Shown in pieces: positions 16,188 to 25,736 of a DNA stretch of 64,000 nt. The position numbers and the translations under genes were made by a program. Source of the stretch: Dyadobacter beijingensis DSM 21582 (GTDB lineage: Bacteria > Bacteroidota > Bacteroidia > Cytophagales > Spirosomataceae); assembly GCF_000382205.1 (NCBI RefSeq), contig NZ_KB907790.1, positions 496,001 through 560,000 on the forward strand, given 5' to 3'. The notes beneath the pieces are model-generated. The model was not told where the DNA came from, did not search any database, and was given only the letters and a program-made list of their open reading frames with translations. Within the stretch, counting starts at the first letter, position 1. Every line of letters begins with the position of its first letter.

Positions 16188-16425
16188 GTGCCAAGGGTTT
16201 TAAAACCTGGATAGTGGTGAATGAAGACGCGCAGGGCCATCGCTCATTTCAGATCTCTGAAATGATTGAAGGCCTTATTCAAGAAATGCTGTTTGTGTCA
16301 CAGAGCAGCCGCTGCCGGCGGTGCGCAGTGCTGTCCTATTCCGGCGGGGTGCCGCAAATTGAGTGATAATGGAAGTTGAGTATGGAATTGCAGGGCATTA
16401 AGGTTACGCCGCGTTACAACCCGGA

Positions 16426-16433
16426 CAAACGTA
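16426..16433 (-). promoter_or_regulatory. possible -7 box of the Rhs operon
   Basis: The minus strand reads TACGTTTG, an exact TAnnTTTG match, giving a leader of about 230 nt before the Rhs ATG at 16187. No well-spaced -33 TTG is present. The 393-nt gap 16188-16580 otherwise holds no ORF I can support. Confidence 0.3.
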
Positions 16434-16580
16434 TATATTTTATTTAATGCGATTTGTAGAACGCAACGGGGATTTATTTATCGGGAAAATAAATGGCTGG
16501 TAATCAGAGTATTGAAGGTTTGTTGCCTTTAAATAAATGGTGAATGGAATACTTCATCTGAATATCTGGTGTCGAGTCTA

Positions 16581-17477
16581 CTACAAATCCTGTACTTTTA
16601 TTACAACACGTCTGTTTAAACTTCGGTTATGTTCATTATCGTTCGGTGCGAGGGGCAATAGTGATCCTAGAATGCGACATTGGATTCTGCTTTCTAATAT
16701 GTTATTACCAGCGAGATGTTTTTTTATTTTGATAGCTCGCTCTTCGGCTAACTTGAAGTTTTTTTTCGGATCGCCGACATTATCTGTGTGACTTTCTAAT
16801 ATTATTTTTACAGACCGATTTTCAGACAAACTATTAAGTACTTTATTTAAATTACTTATCGATGATTCTAATAAATTGGAACTAGTCTTTTCAAATTGAA
16901 GTGATGTCGAGATGAGATAGCTGATTGCATACTTGGAGTTATACAATGATAGGGGTTCTTCTTTTTTAATATTTTTAATGTTACTCCTGAATTTTTTTTC
17001 ATCATCGATTTGAATAGAGCTGTTTTGAAATAATATAAAACTTCCGGGGACACAGTATTCATTAGTATAGCGATTGTCATAATACGTTGTGTAGCCGGTA
17101 TAGGTCCCTGAAATCTCCTTAATCAGGCCTGACTTATCTACGTGAAATTTGCCTTCAAAACTCTTTAAGCACCAGACGTGATTTGGATATGAATCCTCGA
17201 TAACTTCATTTTCGCTGATGATAATGTTATTTCCGGAAACGGTGCCCTGAAACTTCATAATGGCATATTTCCCCTCATAGGTGATCTTTACTCTACCGCT
17301 GATCAGACTATCTTTTTGTGTTGCAGAAACTTCGATAGGATATTCCCTCCCGTTATAGCCGGGTATCGTGATGCTGCCCAACCAACGACCGGAAATATTT
17401 TGGCATTGTGCATCACTCTCAACACAAAATATTAAGAGTGTTAGGCTTATAATGATATTCAATAGATTTATCATCAT
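16581..17477 (-). CDS. OmpA-family protein with N-terminal beta-rich domain
   Basis: 298 aa with a signal peptide (IISLTLLIFCVESDAQ). The N-terminal domain, about residues 25-150, begins ISGRWLGSITIPGY and has the beta-barrel-like pattern of small lipocalin-type or extracellular domains. The C-terminal 110 residues are OmpA-like and bind peptidoglycan in characterised members: LQFEKTSSNLLESS, LNSLSENRSVKIILESHTDNVG, NFKLAEERAIKIKKHL and NRSLNRRVVIKV. It probably sits in the periplasm or outer membrane. It is upstream of the Rhs gene on the same strand with a 393-nt gap, so it is a separate transcript. Like the array, it is AT-rich. Confidence 0.82.
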   Translation of the reverse strand: MMINLLNIIISLTLLIFCVESDAQCQNISGRWLGSITIPGYNGREYPIEVSATQKDSLISGRVKITYEGKYAIMKFQGTVSGNNIIISENEVIEDSYPNHVWCLKSFEGKFHVDKSGLIKEISGTYTGYTTYYDNRYTNEYCVPGSFILFQNSSIQIDDEKKFRSNIKNIKKEEPLSLYNSKYAISYLISTSLQFEKTSSNLLESSISNLNKVLNSLSENRSVKIILESHTDNVGDPKKNFKLAEERAIKIKKHLAGNNILESRIQCRILGSLLPLAPNDNEHNRSLNRRVVIKVQDL

Positions 17478-17609
17478 AATTAGTTCACGTATTTTAGGTT
17501 GATGTAATTGCCCGTAACCCAGAAACTATGATTGCGAATCGACAACTCATTTATCTTAATTCCAGAAATAGTGTTGCGTAAGAAGAGATAGTAAAGAATG
17601 AAAAGTCAG

Positions 17610-17645
17610 GCAAACGCATTTTCTAAGGCTTTGAAAATGCGTTGC
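17610..17645 (-). terminator. possible terminator hairpin after the LRR gene
   Basis: A 9-bp perfect stem (CGCATTTTC 17615-17623 with GAAAATGCG 17633-17641), extended by a bulged GCAA/TTGC, lies in the 379-nt gap 17478-17856 behind the LRR gene. The downstream T content on the minus strand is modest (CTTTTCATTC). Nothing else in this gap is supported. Confidence 0.35.
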
Positions 17646-17856
17646 ATTGTAACTTCGGTAAACCTAAATATTTAATTTTTAGGAAGCGTGTAAAACATTA
17701 GGGATTTATTTGTCGGAAAATTAATTTGTTGATTTTCAATTATTTGAAAAAATACTACCTTTAAATAAATGCTTTTGCTCTATTAATAACTATGGCTATG
17801 TACTTTCTCTCCTGGAATGGAATTTCTATCACGCTAGCACCTTCACTCTCCGCCAC

Positions 17857-19503
17857 CTACCGCCCAATCGCAATCTTCCTCACAACCCCACCTGCGCTGA
17901 TCGTATAAAGCCCCGGTGCGATACCCGCGGTCGTCAGCGGCTTACCCGGTTCGCCCATTTGTGTGCTGATGATTTTTCCTTCCTGGTTGCGGATCACGAT
18001 TTTACCTTTCTCTTTCAGGTTCTTGAGGTAAAAATGGTCCGTGGCCGGATTGGGGTATGTGACGATATCCGAATGCTGGTTTTTGATTGAAATAACCCTT
18101 GAAAAAGAGTATGTGCCATCGAAATCGAGTTGTTTGAGGCGGTAGTAGGTTTTGAATAGGGGGCTTTTGTCGATAAATGAGTATGTCGCGCCCTCGTGCG
18201 TGTCGCCGTGGCCTGGTACGAAACCAACTTTTTCAAAATCGGTGCCGTTCCAGCTTCTCTGGATGTCGAACCCCTGGCTGTTGGTTTCGAGGCTGGTTCT
18301 CCATGTCAGCAGGTTCTGATCGCCTTCATTGCTGCCTGAAAACGACACCAGCGTTACCGGCAGCGACGTTACCACCTCATTTTGCGTCGTGAGGGTCAGG
18401 TTCGGTACGGCGCTGTTTGTGACTTTTGCGTAGTAGGTGCCGTCTTCGGTCACATTGTAATTTTTATTACCGACTATCGTGGTTATAAGGATATTGTTAC
18501 GATACCAGGTATACGTATTGTTGGCGATCGTTCCCCCGGCCTCGGCAGTAAGGGTTTTTGTCCCGACATTGTAGTTAATATCAATTTTTGACTGGTTGGA
18601 ATAAAAATCTATCCGGCTGATATTCAAATCCAATCCTTCAAAATTAAATGAGTTGCTGCTGATATCGACAGTGGCTGTCGCAGGAATACCTGTCAGGGTG
18701 GGAATAGGGCCTGTCAATGTTCCGTAGGGTTGCGCACCCGGGTCGCCTAAATGGGCAATTCCCAGCTCTTTAAGATTGATCAGGTTATTAAACGAGGCCG
18801 GAATGGTGCCGGTGAATTGGTTGGCACCGCTCAGGATCAGGAATTCCAGTTTCGTAAGATTGCCAAGTTCAGGTGGTATGGGGCCTGAAAAACGCTGGTT
18901 GCCCAGGTTCAGGTATTTCAGGTCGACCAGATTGCCCAGAGAGCTGGGAATGGGACCATCGAGCTCTCCATAAAATTTCATATCCTTCAGCATGCAGCCC
19001 AGGTTGAGGTAAGTGAGTTTCGTCAAGTTGCCAAGACTCTCGGGCAGCGGGCCGGGCAATGGCAGGCCGCCATAAATGTCGTAGTTGATGCCGTTGTCAC
19101 CGCTCAGATCGAGATGTTCGAGGTTGGTCAGATTGCCGATCTCCGTGGGAATGGGTAAATAGGGCGGGTTATAAGCTGTGCGGGCGTCGGTGAAAACGGT
19201 CCAACCGAGGATAAGGGTTTTCAGCTGATCGAGGTTTCCGATTGCCGGGGGAATGCTGCCGTCGAGGCCGCTTTGCAGCAAGTTTAGCCCGGTAACCCGC
19301 CCGCCTTCGCAAGTCACGCCGTACCAGCCGCACGGACTGTCGCCGGGATTCCCATTCGGATTCCAGCCTGCTTTTTCGTACCATTCGGGGCCATTGGTGG
19401 CATTATACAATGCAATCAATGCCAGCCGGTCCGATTCCAGCGAGCCTTGTCCGAAACTTGCGAGAAACGATAGAAGTAGAATTGGTAAAATCAGTTTTTT
19501 CAT
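17857..19503 (-). CDS. leucine-rich repeat surface protein, T9SS cargo
   Basis: 548 aa from the ATG at 19503, chosen because it opens a signal peptide (MKKLILPILLLSFLASFGQ); longer upstream frames lack one. The protein starts with the plant-receptor-like cap ESDRLALIALYNATNG and CGWYGVTCEGGRVTGL. About eight LRRs of the L-x(2)-L-x-L-x(2)-N-x-(F/L)-x-G-x-IP type follow, then an Ig-like spacer (TYTWYRNN) and a fibronectin-like segment (LVSFSGSNEGDQNLLTWRT). A type A T9SS sorting domain closes it (TYPNPATDHFYL ... GLYTISAGGVVRKIAI). It is exported by T9SS and attached outside the cell, probably for adhesion or binding. Ligand unknown. Confidence 0.88.
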   Translation of the reverse strand: MKKLILPILLLSFLASFGQGSLESDRLALIALYNATNGPEWYEKAGWNPNGNPGDSPCGWYGVTCEGGRVTGLNLLQSGLDGSIPPAIGNLDQLKTLILGWTVFTDARTAYNPPYLPIPTEIGNLTNLEHLDLSGDNGINYDIYGGLPLPGPLPESLGNLTKLTYLNLGCMLKDMKFYGELDGPIPSSLGNLVDLKYLNLGNQRFSGPIPPELGNLTKLEFLILSGANQFTGTIPASFNNLINLKELGIAHLGDPGAQPYGTLTGPIPTLTGIPATATVDISSNSFNFEGLDLNISRIDFYSNQSKIDINYNVGTKTLTAEAGGTIANNTYTWYRNNILITTIVGNKNYNVTEDGTYYAKVTNSAVPNLTLTTQNEVVTSLPVTLVSFSGSNEGDQNLLTWRTSLETNSQGFDIQRSWNGTDFEKVGFVPGHGDTHEGATYSFIDKSPLFKTYYRLKQLDFDGTYSFSRVISIKNQHSDIVTYPNPATDHFYLKNLKEKGKIVIRNQEGKIISTQMGEPGKPLTTAGIAPGLYTISAGGVVRKIAIGR

Positions 19504-19632
19504 AGCAGATGTCGAAGCGTTGGAGAAAGGTTTAAACGTGTAAGGCAAGAGTGACAAATTTGAAAAGATCACGGACAATTCGCAAGTAAATATTTCAAAA
19601 TCAATACCATATCACCGCAATCCTATTATACC

Positions 19633-20520
19633 ATGTCGCAGCTCAGAAAAGAAGACATTAAGCAGGAGGTATTCGACCTTTACGACGATTATGCCCACGA
19701 CCGCATCGATCGCCGCAATTTTGTGCAAAGCCTGTCGGCCTACGCGGTCGGGGGCGTCACGGTGGCATCGCTGATGGGTTTTCTCATGCCCGATTATGCA
19801 GGGGCGATACAGGTGCATGCGGGCGATCCGCGTTTGCAGTCCGATTATGTGAATTATAACTCGCCCAAGGGCGGCAAGACGATCAAGGCATTGCTGTCGA
19901 AGCCTGCGGATGCGAAAGGGAAGCTGGGGGGTATTGTGGTGGTGCACGAAAACCGGGGCCTGAACCCGCATATCGAAGATGTGGCACGCCGGGCAGCACT
20001 GGCCGGTTTCATTTCCATCGCGCCGGACGCACTTTCGCCGTTGGGCGGCTACCCCGGCAACGACGATGCCGGCCGCGAAATGCAAAGCAAACGTGACCGC
20101 AATGAAATGAACGAGGACTTCATCGCCGCCTACGAATACCTGAAAAACCACAAGGACTGCAACGGCAAGATCGGCGTGGTAGGCTTCTGCTTCGGCGGCG
20201 GCGTGGCCAATATGATGGCCGTGCGCATTCCGGACCTGGCGGCTTCCGTGCCTTTCTACGGCGGCCAGCCGGCTACCGCCGACGTTCCCAGGATCAAGGC
20301 GCCATTGCTGCTGCATTACGCGAGCCTGGATACGCGCGTGAACGAAGGCTGGCCCGCATACGAAAAAGCATTGAAGGATAATAACAAGGAATACACAGCC
20401 TACATGTACGAAAATGCCAACCACGGCTTTCACAACGACACCACGCCGCGCTACGACAAGGCCGCGGCCGAACTGGCCTGGAAACGTACGGTCGATTTCT
20501 TCAAGGAAAAACTGGCTTAG
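19633..20520 (+). CDS. exported dienelactone-hydrolase-family enzyme
   Basis: 295-aa alpha/beta hydrolase. The catalytic triad of the DLH family is visible: Cys186 in GVVGFCFGGG, Asp233 in SLDTRVNEG and His264 in NANHGFHND. The first 60 residues contain RRNFVQSLSAYAVGG and a hydrophobic run ending DYAGA, which looks like a Tat-type signal or a membrane-anchored leader. The PDALSPLGGYPGNDD loop is typical of the bacterial and plant DLH branch. Substrate is unknown; esters and lactones are the family rule. It is a single gene, divergent from the LRR gene and convergent with the barrel gene, sharing a bidirectional terminator with the latter. Confidence 0.9.
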   Translation: MSQLRKEDIKQEVFDLYDDYAHDRIDRRNFVQSLSAYAVGGVTVASLMGFLMPDYAGAIQVHAGDPRLQSDYVNYNSPKGGKTIKALLSKPADAKGKLGGIVVVHENRGLNPHIEDVARRAALAGFISIAPDALSPLGGYPGNDDAGREMQSKRDRNEMNEDFIAAYEYLKNHKDCNGKIGVVGFCFGGGVANMMAVRIPDLAASVPFYGGQPATADVPRIKAPLLLHYASLDTRVNEGWPAYEKALKDNNKEYTAYMYENANHGFHNDTTPRYDKAAAELAWKRTVDFFKEKLA

Positions 20521-20551
20521 TGTGTATAGTGCGGCGGCAAACGCCGGAAAT

Positions 20552-20591
20552 GACGATCGCCCTGTGAAGCCGCATTCACAGGACGATCGTC
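20552..20591. terminator. bidirectional terminator between convergent genes
   Basis: Arms 20552-20567 (GACGATCG-C-CCTGTGA) and 20576-20591 (TCACAGG-A-CGATCGTC) pair over 15 of 16 positions around an 8-nt loop. The hairpin sits between the stop codons of the DLH gene and the convergent barrel gene, 1 nt from the latter. No long T-run, but the stem is very stable. Confidence 0.7.
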
Positions 20592-20592
20592 G

Positions 20593-22479
20593 TTATGGTC
20601 TTTGTTTGTTGAGATATTCGGTGTGGTATTGCCGCAGCTTCTGGTCGAGCTGGTAGCCGGTGCGGTACCGCTCGCCGATGCGGAAGCCGCGGGTGTAGCT
20701 ATATTCCCACCGGAATTCCTCGCCCGTCCGGAACCGCACTTTCTTGCCCTGCGCAATTTTGCCCGGTGGGATCGGTATCGCGAAGTTGAACCCGGCAGTC
20801 GTGCCATTGTTCGTTTTCATCACATATAATCCCACTTCTGCATTGGTAAACTGCCTGATCAGGTCAAGGCGGGCACCTTCGTCACCGGCCAGGTACCGGC
20901 CGCCGGAGAGCTTCACGGTCAGGTCCGGACGCGAAAGGCGGTAGGCGGCGTCGGCGACGAGCAGCAGGTTGTTCATGTTTTCGTAGTAAATGCCGGTTTT
21001 GGTATAATAATACAAACCTGTAAGCCCGCCTTCGAAGCCGAATGACCACGGGCCGGAGAGGTCGTGATGGCGATACTGGACATTCACACCGTATTGGTCA
21101 TTGTAAAAATACCCGGCGGAAGCGCTTACGAAATGCTTGCCGAATGCCAGGAACTGGTTCAGGAAGATGGGCGCCGGCCGGATGATCTTCGGGCGGTTGT
21201 CGAGGTCGTTGGTGACCGGGAAAAGTACGCCCGCATTCAGGGCGAGACCTTTCCAAAGGTAGAACTGCGTTTGCAGCAGCAGGCTCGTATTGCTCTGTAA
21301 CGTCTTCTCGCGATAGCCGAAATTGGCCGCGAAAACCGGTTGCAGCCAGAAATCCAGCTTGTATTTGTTAAGCAAAAAACGGGGCACTTGTACTTCGTCC
21401 TTCGCCAGTGTGCGATAGCTGATCTTCTGATCCATCCGGTAAGCGCCGAGCGGCACGCCCTGGAACATCGGTACGTATTCTTTCACGCCGGAATCGCCCG
21501 ATACGCGCTGCATTTCCAGCATACCGATGTACGGGTTCCGGTAAAGCCGCTGCTCGTAAGCTACTTTTCGGGCGGTGGAATCGACGTGGAGGTTCTCGAA
21601 GTTGTTGCGCAATTTTTCCTTTTCAGACGGCGCGGCCGCTTCCATGTTGTTCCCTTTCGGGTCCTGGTAAGCGCGCACCCGGCGCGGGAGCGGGAGCATA
21701 TTCACGGCATAGGACGTGCCGAATGTCACCTGGTCGAAGTTCAGGACGGCTGCCTGTACCGTCCAGCGTTTGAATAAAGTCGTGTAAATGCCTGCATTGA
21801 AATGCTGGCTGTCCCATTCGGCCATAAAGCCGGCCTTGTTGTCGAAACGGACATTGAAACCACCAAAAGGGCCCGAAAGGTACCGGTAGGCGAGGTCCTT
21901 TTTATGGATGATTTCAAGGCTGTTGAAAATGTTGTAATTGCTTTTCTCGGATTCGTCGCGCTGAATGTAAATGGGGCTGCCGAATCCAGCGGTGATGTCT
22001 GCGTATAGGTTGTTGCCGAGGCGGAACGTCTTGCCCGCCACGAGCGCATTGGTCGCCAACGAGTTGTCGATCCCGAACGGGGCTGAGAGAATAACCGCCA
22101 GGGAAGGGCGTTTGGGGGTTTCTTTGAGCAGAAGGTATTTGATATCCAGCTGCCGATCGCCGATACCTTTTTTGCCACGCTGTTTCTCATTGTTGATCCG
22201 CAGCAGGTTCACATTGATTTCCAGCCGGGGTAGCAAGGTAAGATTGGCAAAATAGATCCCCTCCGAATTCCTGCGGTTATAGCGGAACCCGTAACGGACC
22301 GGGTTGTAGTGGTAGCCGAATTGAAACGCGCCGTCGCCCGTTTGCTGCGCCGACGGAATGTAAATCAGTCCCGGCTTGCCCGAAATATTGGTTTGCGCCT
22401 GCCCGGAGAGGCTCATACAAAGAGTAAGCAGAAGGGGAAACAATACATTTCCCCCTCTGCCTCTAACTAATTGAATCAT
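20593..22479 (-). CDS. YjbH-like outer-membrane beta-barrel protein
   Basis: 628 aa with a signal peptide (FPLLLTLCMSLSGQAQ). The mature start ISGKPGLIYIPSAQQTGDGAFQFGYHYNPV is characteristic of YjbH/GfcD-type proteins, predicted outer-membrane barrels linked to exopolysaccharide export. The remainder is a series of amphipathic strands with aromatic girdles (FGGFNVRFDNKAGFMAEW, AGFNFAIPIPPGKIAQG) and ends REYHTEYLNKQRP-like without a T9SS domain. No other polysaccharide genes are adjacent. The helical lipoprotein gene lies 11 nt upstream and is evidently in the same operon, so the two may work together at the outer membrane. Confidence 0.75.
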   Translation of the reverse strand: MIQLVRGRGGNVLFPLLLTLCMSLSGQAQTNISGKPGLIYIPSAQQTGDGAFQFGYHYNPVRYGFRYNRRNSEGIYFANLTLLPRLEINVNLLRINNEKQRGKKGIGDRQLDIKYLLLKETPKRPSLAVILSAPFGIDNSLATNALVAGKTFRLGNNLYADITAGFGSPIYIQRDESEKSNYNIFNSLEIIHKKDLAYRYLSGPFGGFNVRFDNKAGFMAEWDSQHFNAGIYTTLFKRWTVQAAVLNFDQVTFGTSYAVNMLPLPRRVRAYQDPKGNNMEAAAPSEKEKLRNNFENLHVDSTARKVAYEQRLYRNPYIGMLEMQRVSGDSGVKEYVPMFQGVPLGAYRMDQKISYRTLAKDEVQVPRFLLNKYKLDFWLQPVFAANFGYREKTLQSNTSLLLQTQFYLWKGLALNAGVLFPVTNDLDNRPKIIRPAPIFLNQFLAFGKHFVSASAGYFYNDQYGVNVQYRHHDLSGPWSFGFEGGLTGLYYYTKTGIYYENMNNLLLVADAAYRLSRPDLTVKLSGGRYLAGDEGARLDLIRQFTNAEVGLYVMKTNNGTTAGFNFAIPIPPGKIAQGKKVRFRTGEEFRWEYSYTRGFRIGERYRTGYQLDQKLRQYHTEYLNKQRP

Positions 22480-22490
22480 CCGCCTGACGA

Positions 22491-23525
22491 TTAGATACCG
22501 CTGCCCTGGTTGTGGCAGTTTTCGATCATTTTGTCTCTCAGTTCGATCGCTTTGGCAAGTGCATCATTGTAGCTTGCTTCCACGGCCGCTGTGTTCGAGT
22601 TTTTAACTTCTTCCGCACGCGTTTTTGCGATGGCGGCAATTTCAGTACAAGTACCGATTTTAGCAGCTTCCAGCTGATTTACCTTGTCCAGGTAATCGAG
22701 CAACTGGATGTTGATCAGCGCTTTCAGGTATTCGTACTGGCCCGGGCGCAGGAATGGCTTCGCTTTTTCCAATGCAGCCAAAGCTTCGTTCGCGATTTTG
22801 ATACCTACCTGGCGCAATGCCTCGAAATGCTCCGCGCTGTTTTCGCCGGTACATTGTTCCAGGTTTCGCTGAATGCGTTCCAGGTCCCTGGTATACGCTT
22901 CGTTGATTTTTTGCTGCTCCCTGGCTTTGGCTTCGTCCAGGCGCTCTTTGGTTTTGTCAAACTTCTCATTGGCACGGGCGATACAGTCGTCGGTGTTGCC
23001 GGCTTCGATCGCCGGGCCTGTTACGGTGCCTTCGGTGGCCGCGCCGGTACGTCCGCCGTCAAGCAGGCCGTTTACCTTGGCCACGGTAAGCAGCGAGAGG
23101 TAGCCTTGCAGCTTCACATCGCCGGATGCCTTGCTCAGGATGGCGCGTACCTGCTGGGAGTTGAGCACGGTTTTCGAAGCGCCCGATGGCGAAACTTCGT
23201 TCAATGCCTTGATCTCCGCTTCCGAAAGGGTGGTCGACACCTCTTCGGCTGCTTTGGTAACGCTCGCAGGAATGCTTGCCGACGTAACCGACCCCAGTGA
23301 GTTGTTCAATTCCAGGGTTTTAGCCGATGGCTCCACTTTGCCGGGCACCAATTTAATGTCCGGTGTTTCTTGCAGTGTGGTAGGGGCCAGTTCGAGCTTG
23401 TCGAGCTGGTTGGAAAGCTCGGTGTTGGCCGGTTCGAGTGAATCCGCTTCTTTATCCTTACAGTCATAAAGGAAGAATGTAAGGAAAGTCAGAAGGGTAA
23501 GTAACCGCAGTGTACGTGTTTTCAT
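22491..23525 (-). CDS. helix-rich lipoprotein of unknown function
   Basis: 344 aa. The N-terminal hydrophobic segment ends LYDCKDKEADS, a plausible though non-canonical lipobox with Cys22. The mature protein is low-complexity and helical: a Ser/Thr/Ala/Glu-rich region up to about residue 170, then charged helices (DKTKERLDEAKAREQQKIN) likely to form a coiled coil, with single cysteines in IARANEKF- and ENSAEH-type helices. It precedes the YjbH-like gene by 11 nt, so it is probably a periplasmic partner or spacer of that barrel. I do not recognise the family. Confidence 0.65.
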   Translation of the reverse strand: MKTRTLRLLTLLTFLTFFLYDCKDKEADSLEPANTELSNQLDKLELAPTTLQETPDIKLVPGKVEPSAKTLELNNSLGSVTSASIPASVTKAAEEVSTTLSEAEIKALNEVSPSGASKTVLNSQQVRAILSKASGDVKLQGYLSLLTVAKVNGLLDGGRTGAATEGTVTGPAIEAGNTDDCIARANEKFDKTKERLDEAKAREQQKINEAYTRDLERIQRNLEQCTGENSAEHFEALRQVGIKIANEALAALEKAKPFLRPGQYEYLKALINIQLLDYLDKVNQLEAAKIGTCTEIAAIAKTRAEEVKNSNTAAVEASYNDALAKAIELRDKMIENCHNQGSGI

Positions 23526-24453
23526 TACGAGTTAGATTTAGTGAAAAGATATTTGGCGGATTATTAATTGGTTTAATAGGTACAGTATTCTCCCGTGTCA
23601 GAAAGCTCGCGAAAGCCTGACCAAATGCTGGCTGATTACCGGATGTAAGCAGTCGGGTGTTTCCGTAGGCACAAACATGCCATGCAATGCCCTCTCAGGG
23701 CACGCCGCACAAGCGAACGGATACGCCTATATGTTTTCTGTCATGCCATGGTACAACCCGGTTGGTCGTTGTGCATGATCAGCGTCGCACATGCCTTTCC
23801 CGCATTCCGAAAGGAATTTCCGCAATTATCAGTAGGAGGAAGATGGTAGGACATTCCCGCAGCGGGCGTCCGTAAAAAAGAATAGCTAACAAGTAGGGTA
23901 GGTGTTTTCCGGCGCCCTGAACGGGGCGGCCCGGAGCAAGGCCGTATGGTGCCTTGAGGCGAAAGCCAGAGAAAACGATTTTCCATCATGTTCGTAACGT
24001 TGAGTAAGTTATTATCAGACAGAGTTTCCGCTCAAATTTGGAATTCCACCACCATTGTAGATGTTATTTTACTATAAACTACATTCATGTAAAATAAAAT
24101 CTACAACAAGTTTAAAGCATTTGATTTCAATTTCAAAATAAAAATATCTCTACAAGTGTTTAAGTATCTGTAAATCAATATGATATTTTTGTATTGAGCT
24201 GAATATTTAAACTTGTTCTTTTAAAAGTCACATCCCGGCCGGGGTGCAAACCGGCCGCTTTTGGGGTGGTTTTTGTAGTATAAGCTTTACTTCACCGTTG
24301 GCGTGTGCCGCTCATCAATATTCGTTGGTATTGGCGTCCGTCGGCGATAGGATCATTGGCAATTCTCGCTTTTTTCAAAATGAGTGACTATATTTTAATG
24401 ATCGGATGCTTTTTCTGGCAATTCCTGAATACCTAAATCCTAACCAACACCTT
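23526..24453. other. 928-nt intergenic region with a structured GC-rich block
   Basis: Divergent spacer between the lipoprotein operon and the amidohydrolase operon. Positions 23640-23990 are GC-rich and dense in small inverted repeats (GCCCT-CTC-AGGGC near 23690; CGCCC-tgaac-GGGGCG near 23915; CAAGGC-8 nt-GCCTTG at 23937-23956). This hints at an interspersed repeat or structured RNA. 24000-24240 is strongly AT-rich and probably holds promoters. A short frame exists on the minus strand at 23741-23989, but its composition does not look like protein. Confidence 0.4.
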
Positions 24454-25734
24454 ATGAACCTTTCTAAATTGCCCAGGCTCGCCTGGTTTACTGTCGCTAT
24501 GCTGCTTGCACCGGTGTTCGCGGGAATGGCGTACTGCCAGTCGATCGATCTCCTGCTGAAAGGCGGCCACGTGATCGACCCGAAAAACCGCATCGACGGC
24601 GTCATGGATGTGGCTGTCACCGCCGGCAAAATCACCCAGGTTGCCGCCAATATTTCTCCTGCGGACGCCAAAAAGGTCGTCGACGCGAAAGGAATGTACG
24701 TTTCGCCCGGTTTTATCGACATGCATGCCCATGTTTTCAACGGCACCACGCCCGACGCCTACATTGCCAACGGGAATACCAGCGTGGCGCCCGACGGGTT
24801 TACATTCCGCACCGGGGTTACCACGGTAGTAGACGCCGGGTCGTCGGGCTGGCGCAACTTCAAAACATTCAAAGCGCAGACGATCGACCGGGCACAGACA
24901 CGCGTCCTCGTATTTCTCAACATCGTGGGAACAGGTATGGCGAGCCGCTTCGAAGAGCAGGACCTGGACGATATGAATCCCATCATGACGGCCAACATGA
25001 TCAAAAGACTGTATCCCAATATCATCGTAGGCATTAAATCAGCGCATTATTGGGGCGATTACAGCCAGGTGCAGCGCGCCGTGGAAGCCGGTAAGCTTGC
25101 CGACGTGCCCGTCATCGTCGATTTCGGCGAGCACCGGCCGCCATTGTCCATCGAGAAGCTTTTCCGTGAATACCTACGCCCCGGCGATATCTTTACACAC
25201 ACCTACGCGCACGGTCCCGCCGACCGCGAAACGGTGGTGGACGAGCAGGGCAAGGTGAAGCCGTTCGTGCTCGAAATGCAGAAGAAAGGCATTGTATTCG
25301 ACGTCGGTCATGGCGGCGGTGCATTCGCGTGGCGCCAGGCAATCCCATCCATCAGGCAGGGATTTTTGGCGAATGTCATCAGCACCGACCTCCATACCGA
25401 CAGTATGAATGGCGGTATGAAGGGGCTTGATAATGTCATTTCCAAGTTCCTGAATATGGGCGTACCGCTTTCCGACGCCATTTTACGCGTCACCTGGAAC
25501 CCCGCGCAGGTTATCAAAAGGCCGGAACTGGGTAGCCTGAGCATCGGCTCGGAAGCCGATATTACGGTTTTCTCAGTCCGCAAGGGCGACTTCGGCTTTA
25601 TCGACGCACGTCGGCTGAAAATGAAAGGGGACAAAAAGCTGGAAGCCGAGCTTACGATCCGCGCCGGCAAGGTGGTGTGGGACCTGAACGGCATCAGCGT
25701 GGCCGGGTGGGAGTCTGAAATGCAGGGTAAATAA
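24454..25734 (+). CDS. exported cog3964-type amidohydrolase, copy 1
   Basis: 426 aa from the ATG at 24454, which opens a signal peptide (LPRLAWFTVAMLLAPVFAGMAYCQ). Amidohydrolase-superfamily TIM barrel: HxH at H91/H93 (FIDMHAHVF), the carboxylated metal-bridging lysine at about K195 (VGIKSAHY), HTYAHG, and the catalytic Asp near 312 (ISTDLHTDSMN). The DLLLKGGHVIDPKN start and SEADITVF tail are those of the subgroup often mislabelled dihydroorotase or adenine deaminase; one characterised relative cleaves N- or O-acetyl groups. Acts in the periplasm. It is 2 nt from a paralogue and is followed by a PQQ-type dehydrogenase, suggesting one oxidative/hydrolytic route. Confidence 0.88.
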   Translation: MNLSKLPRLAWFTVAMLLAPVFAGMAYCQSIDLLLKGGHVIDPKNRIDGVMDVAVTAGKITQVAANISPADAKKVVDAKGMYVSPGFIDMHAHVFNGTTPDAYIANGNTSVAPDGFTFRTGVTTVVDAGSSGWRNFKTFKAQTIDRAQTRVLVFLNIVGTGMASRFEEQDLDDMNPIMTANMIKRLYPNIIVGIKSAHYWGDYSQVQRAVEAGKLADVPVIVDFGEHRPPLSIEKLFREYLRPGDIFTHTYAHGPADRETVVDEQGKVKPFVLEMQKKGIVFDVGHGGGAFAWRQAIPSIRQGFLANVISTDLHTDSMNGGMKGLDNVISKFLNMGVPLSDAILRVTWNPAQVIKRPELGSLSIGSEADITVFSVRKGDFGFIDARRLKMKGDKKLEAELTIRAGKVVWDLNGISVAGWESEMQGK

Positions 25735-25736
25735 GT

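Noticed and set aside
10260..16190. Many open frames on the plus strand opposite the Rhs gene
   Set aside because: All are antisense shadows of the YD and FG-GAP repeats, have no coding pattern of their own, and no promoters or plausible starts.
23741..23989. 82-codon minus-strand frame in the long spacer
   Set aside because: Composition is Pro/Arg/Gly-rich with dense palindromes; it resembles a translated repeat, not a protein.
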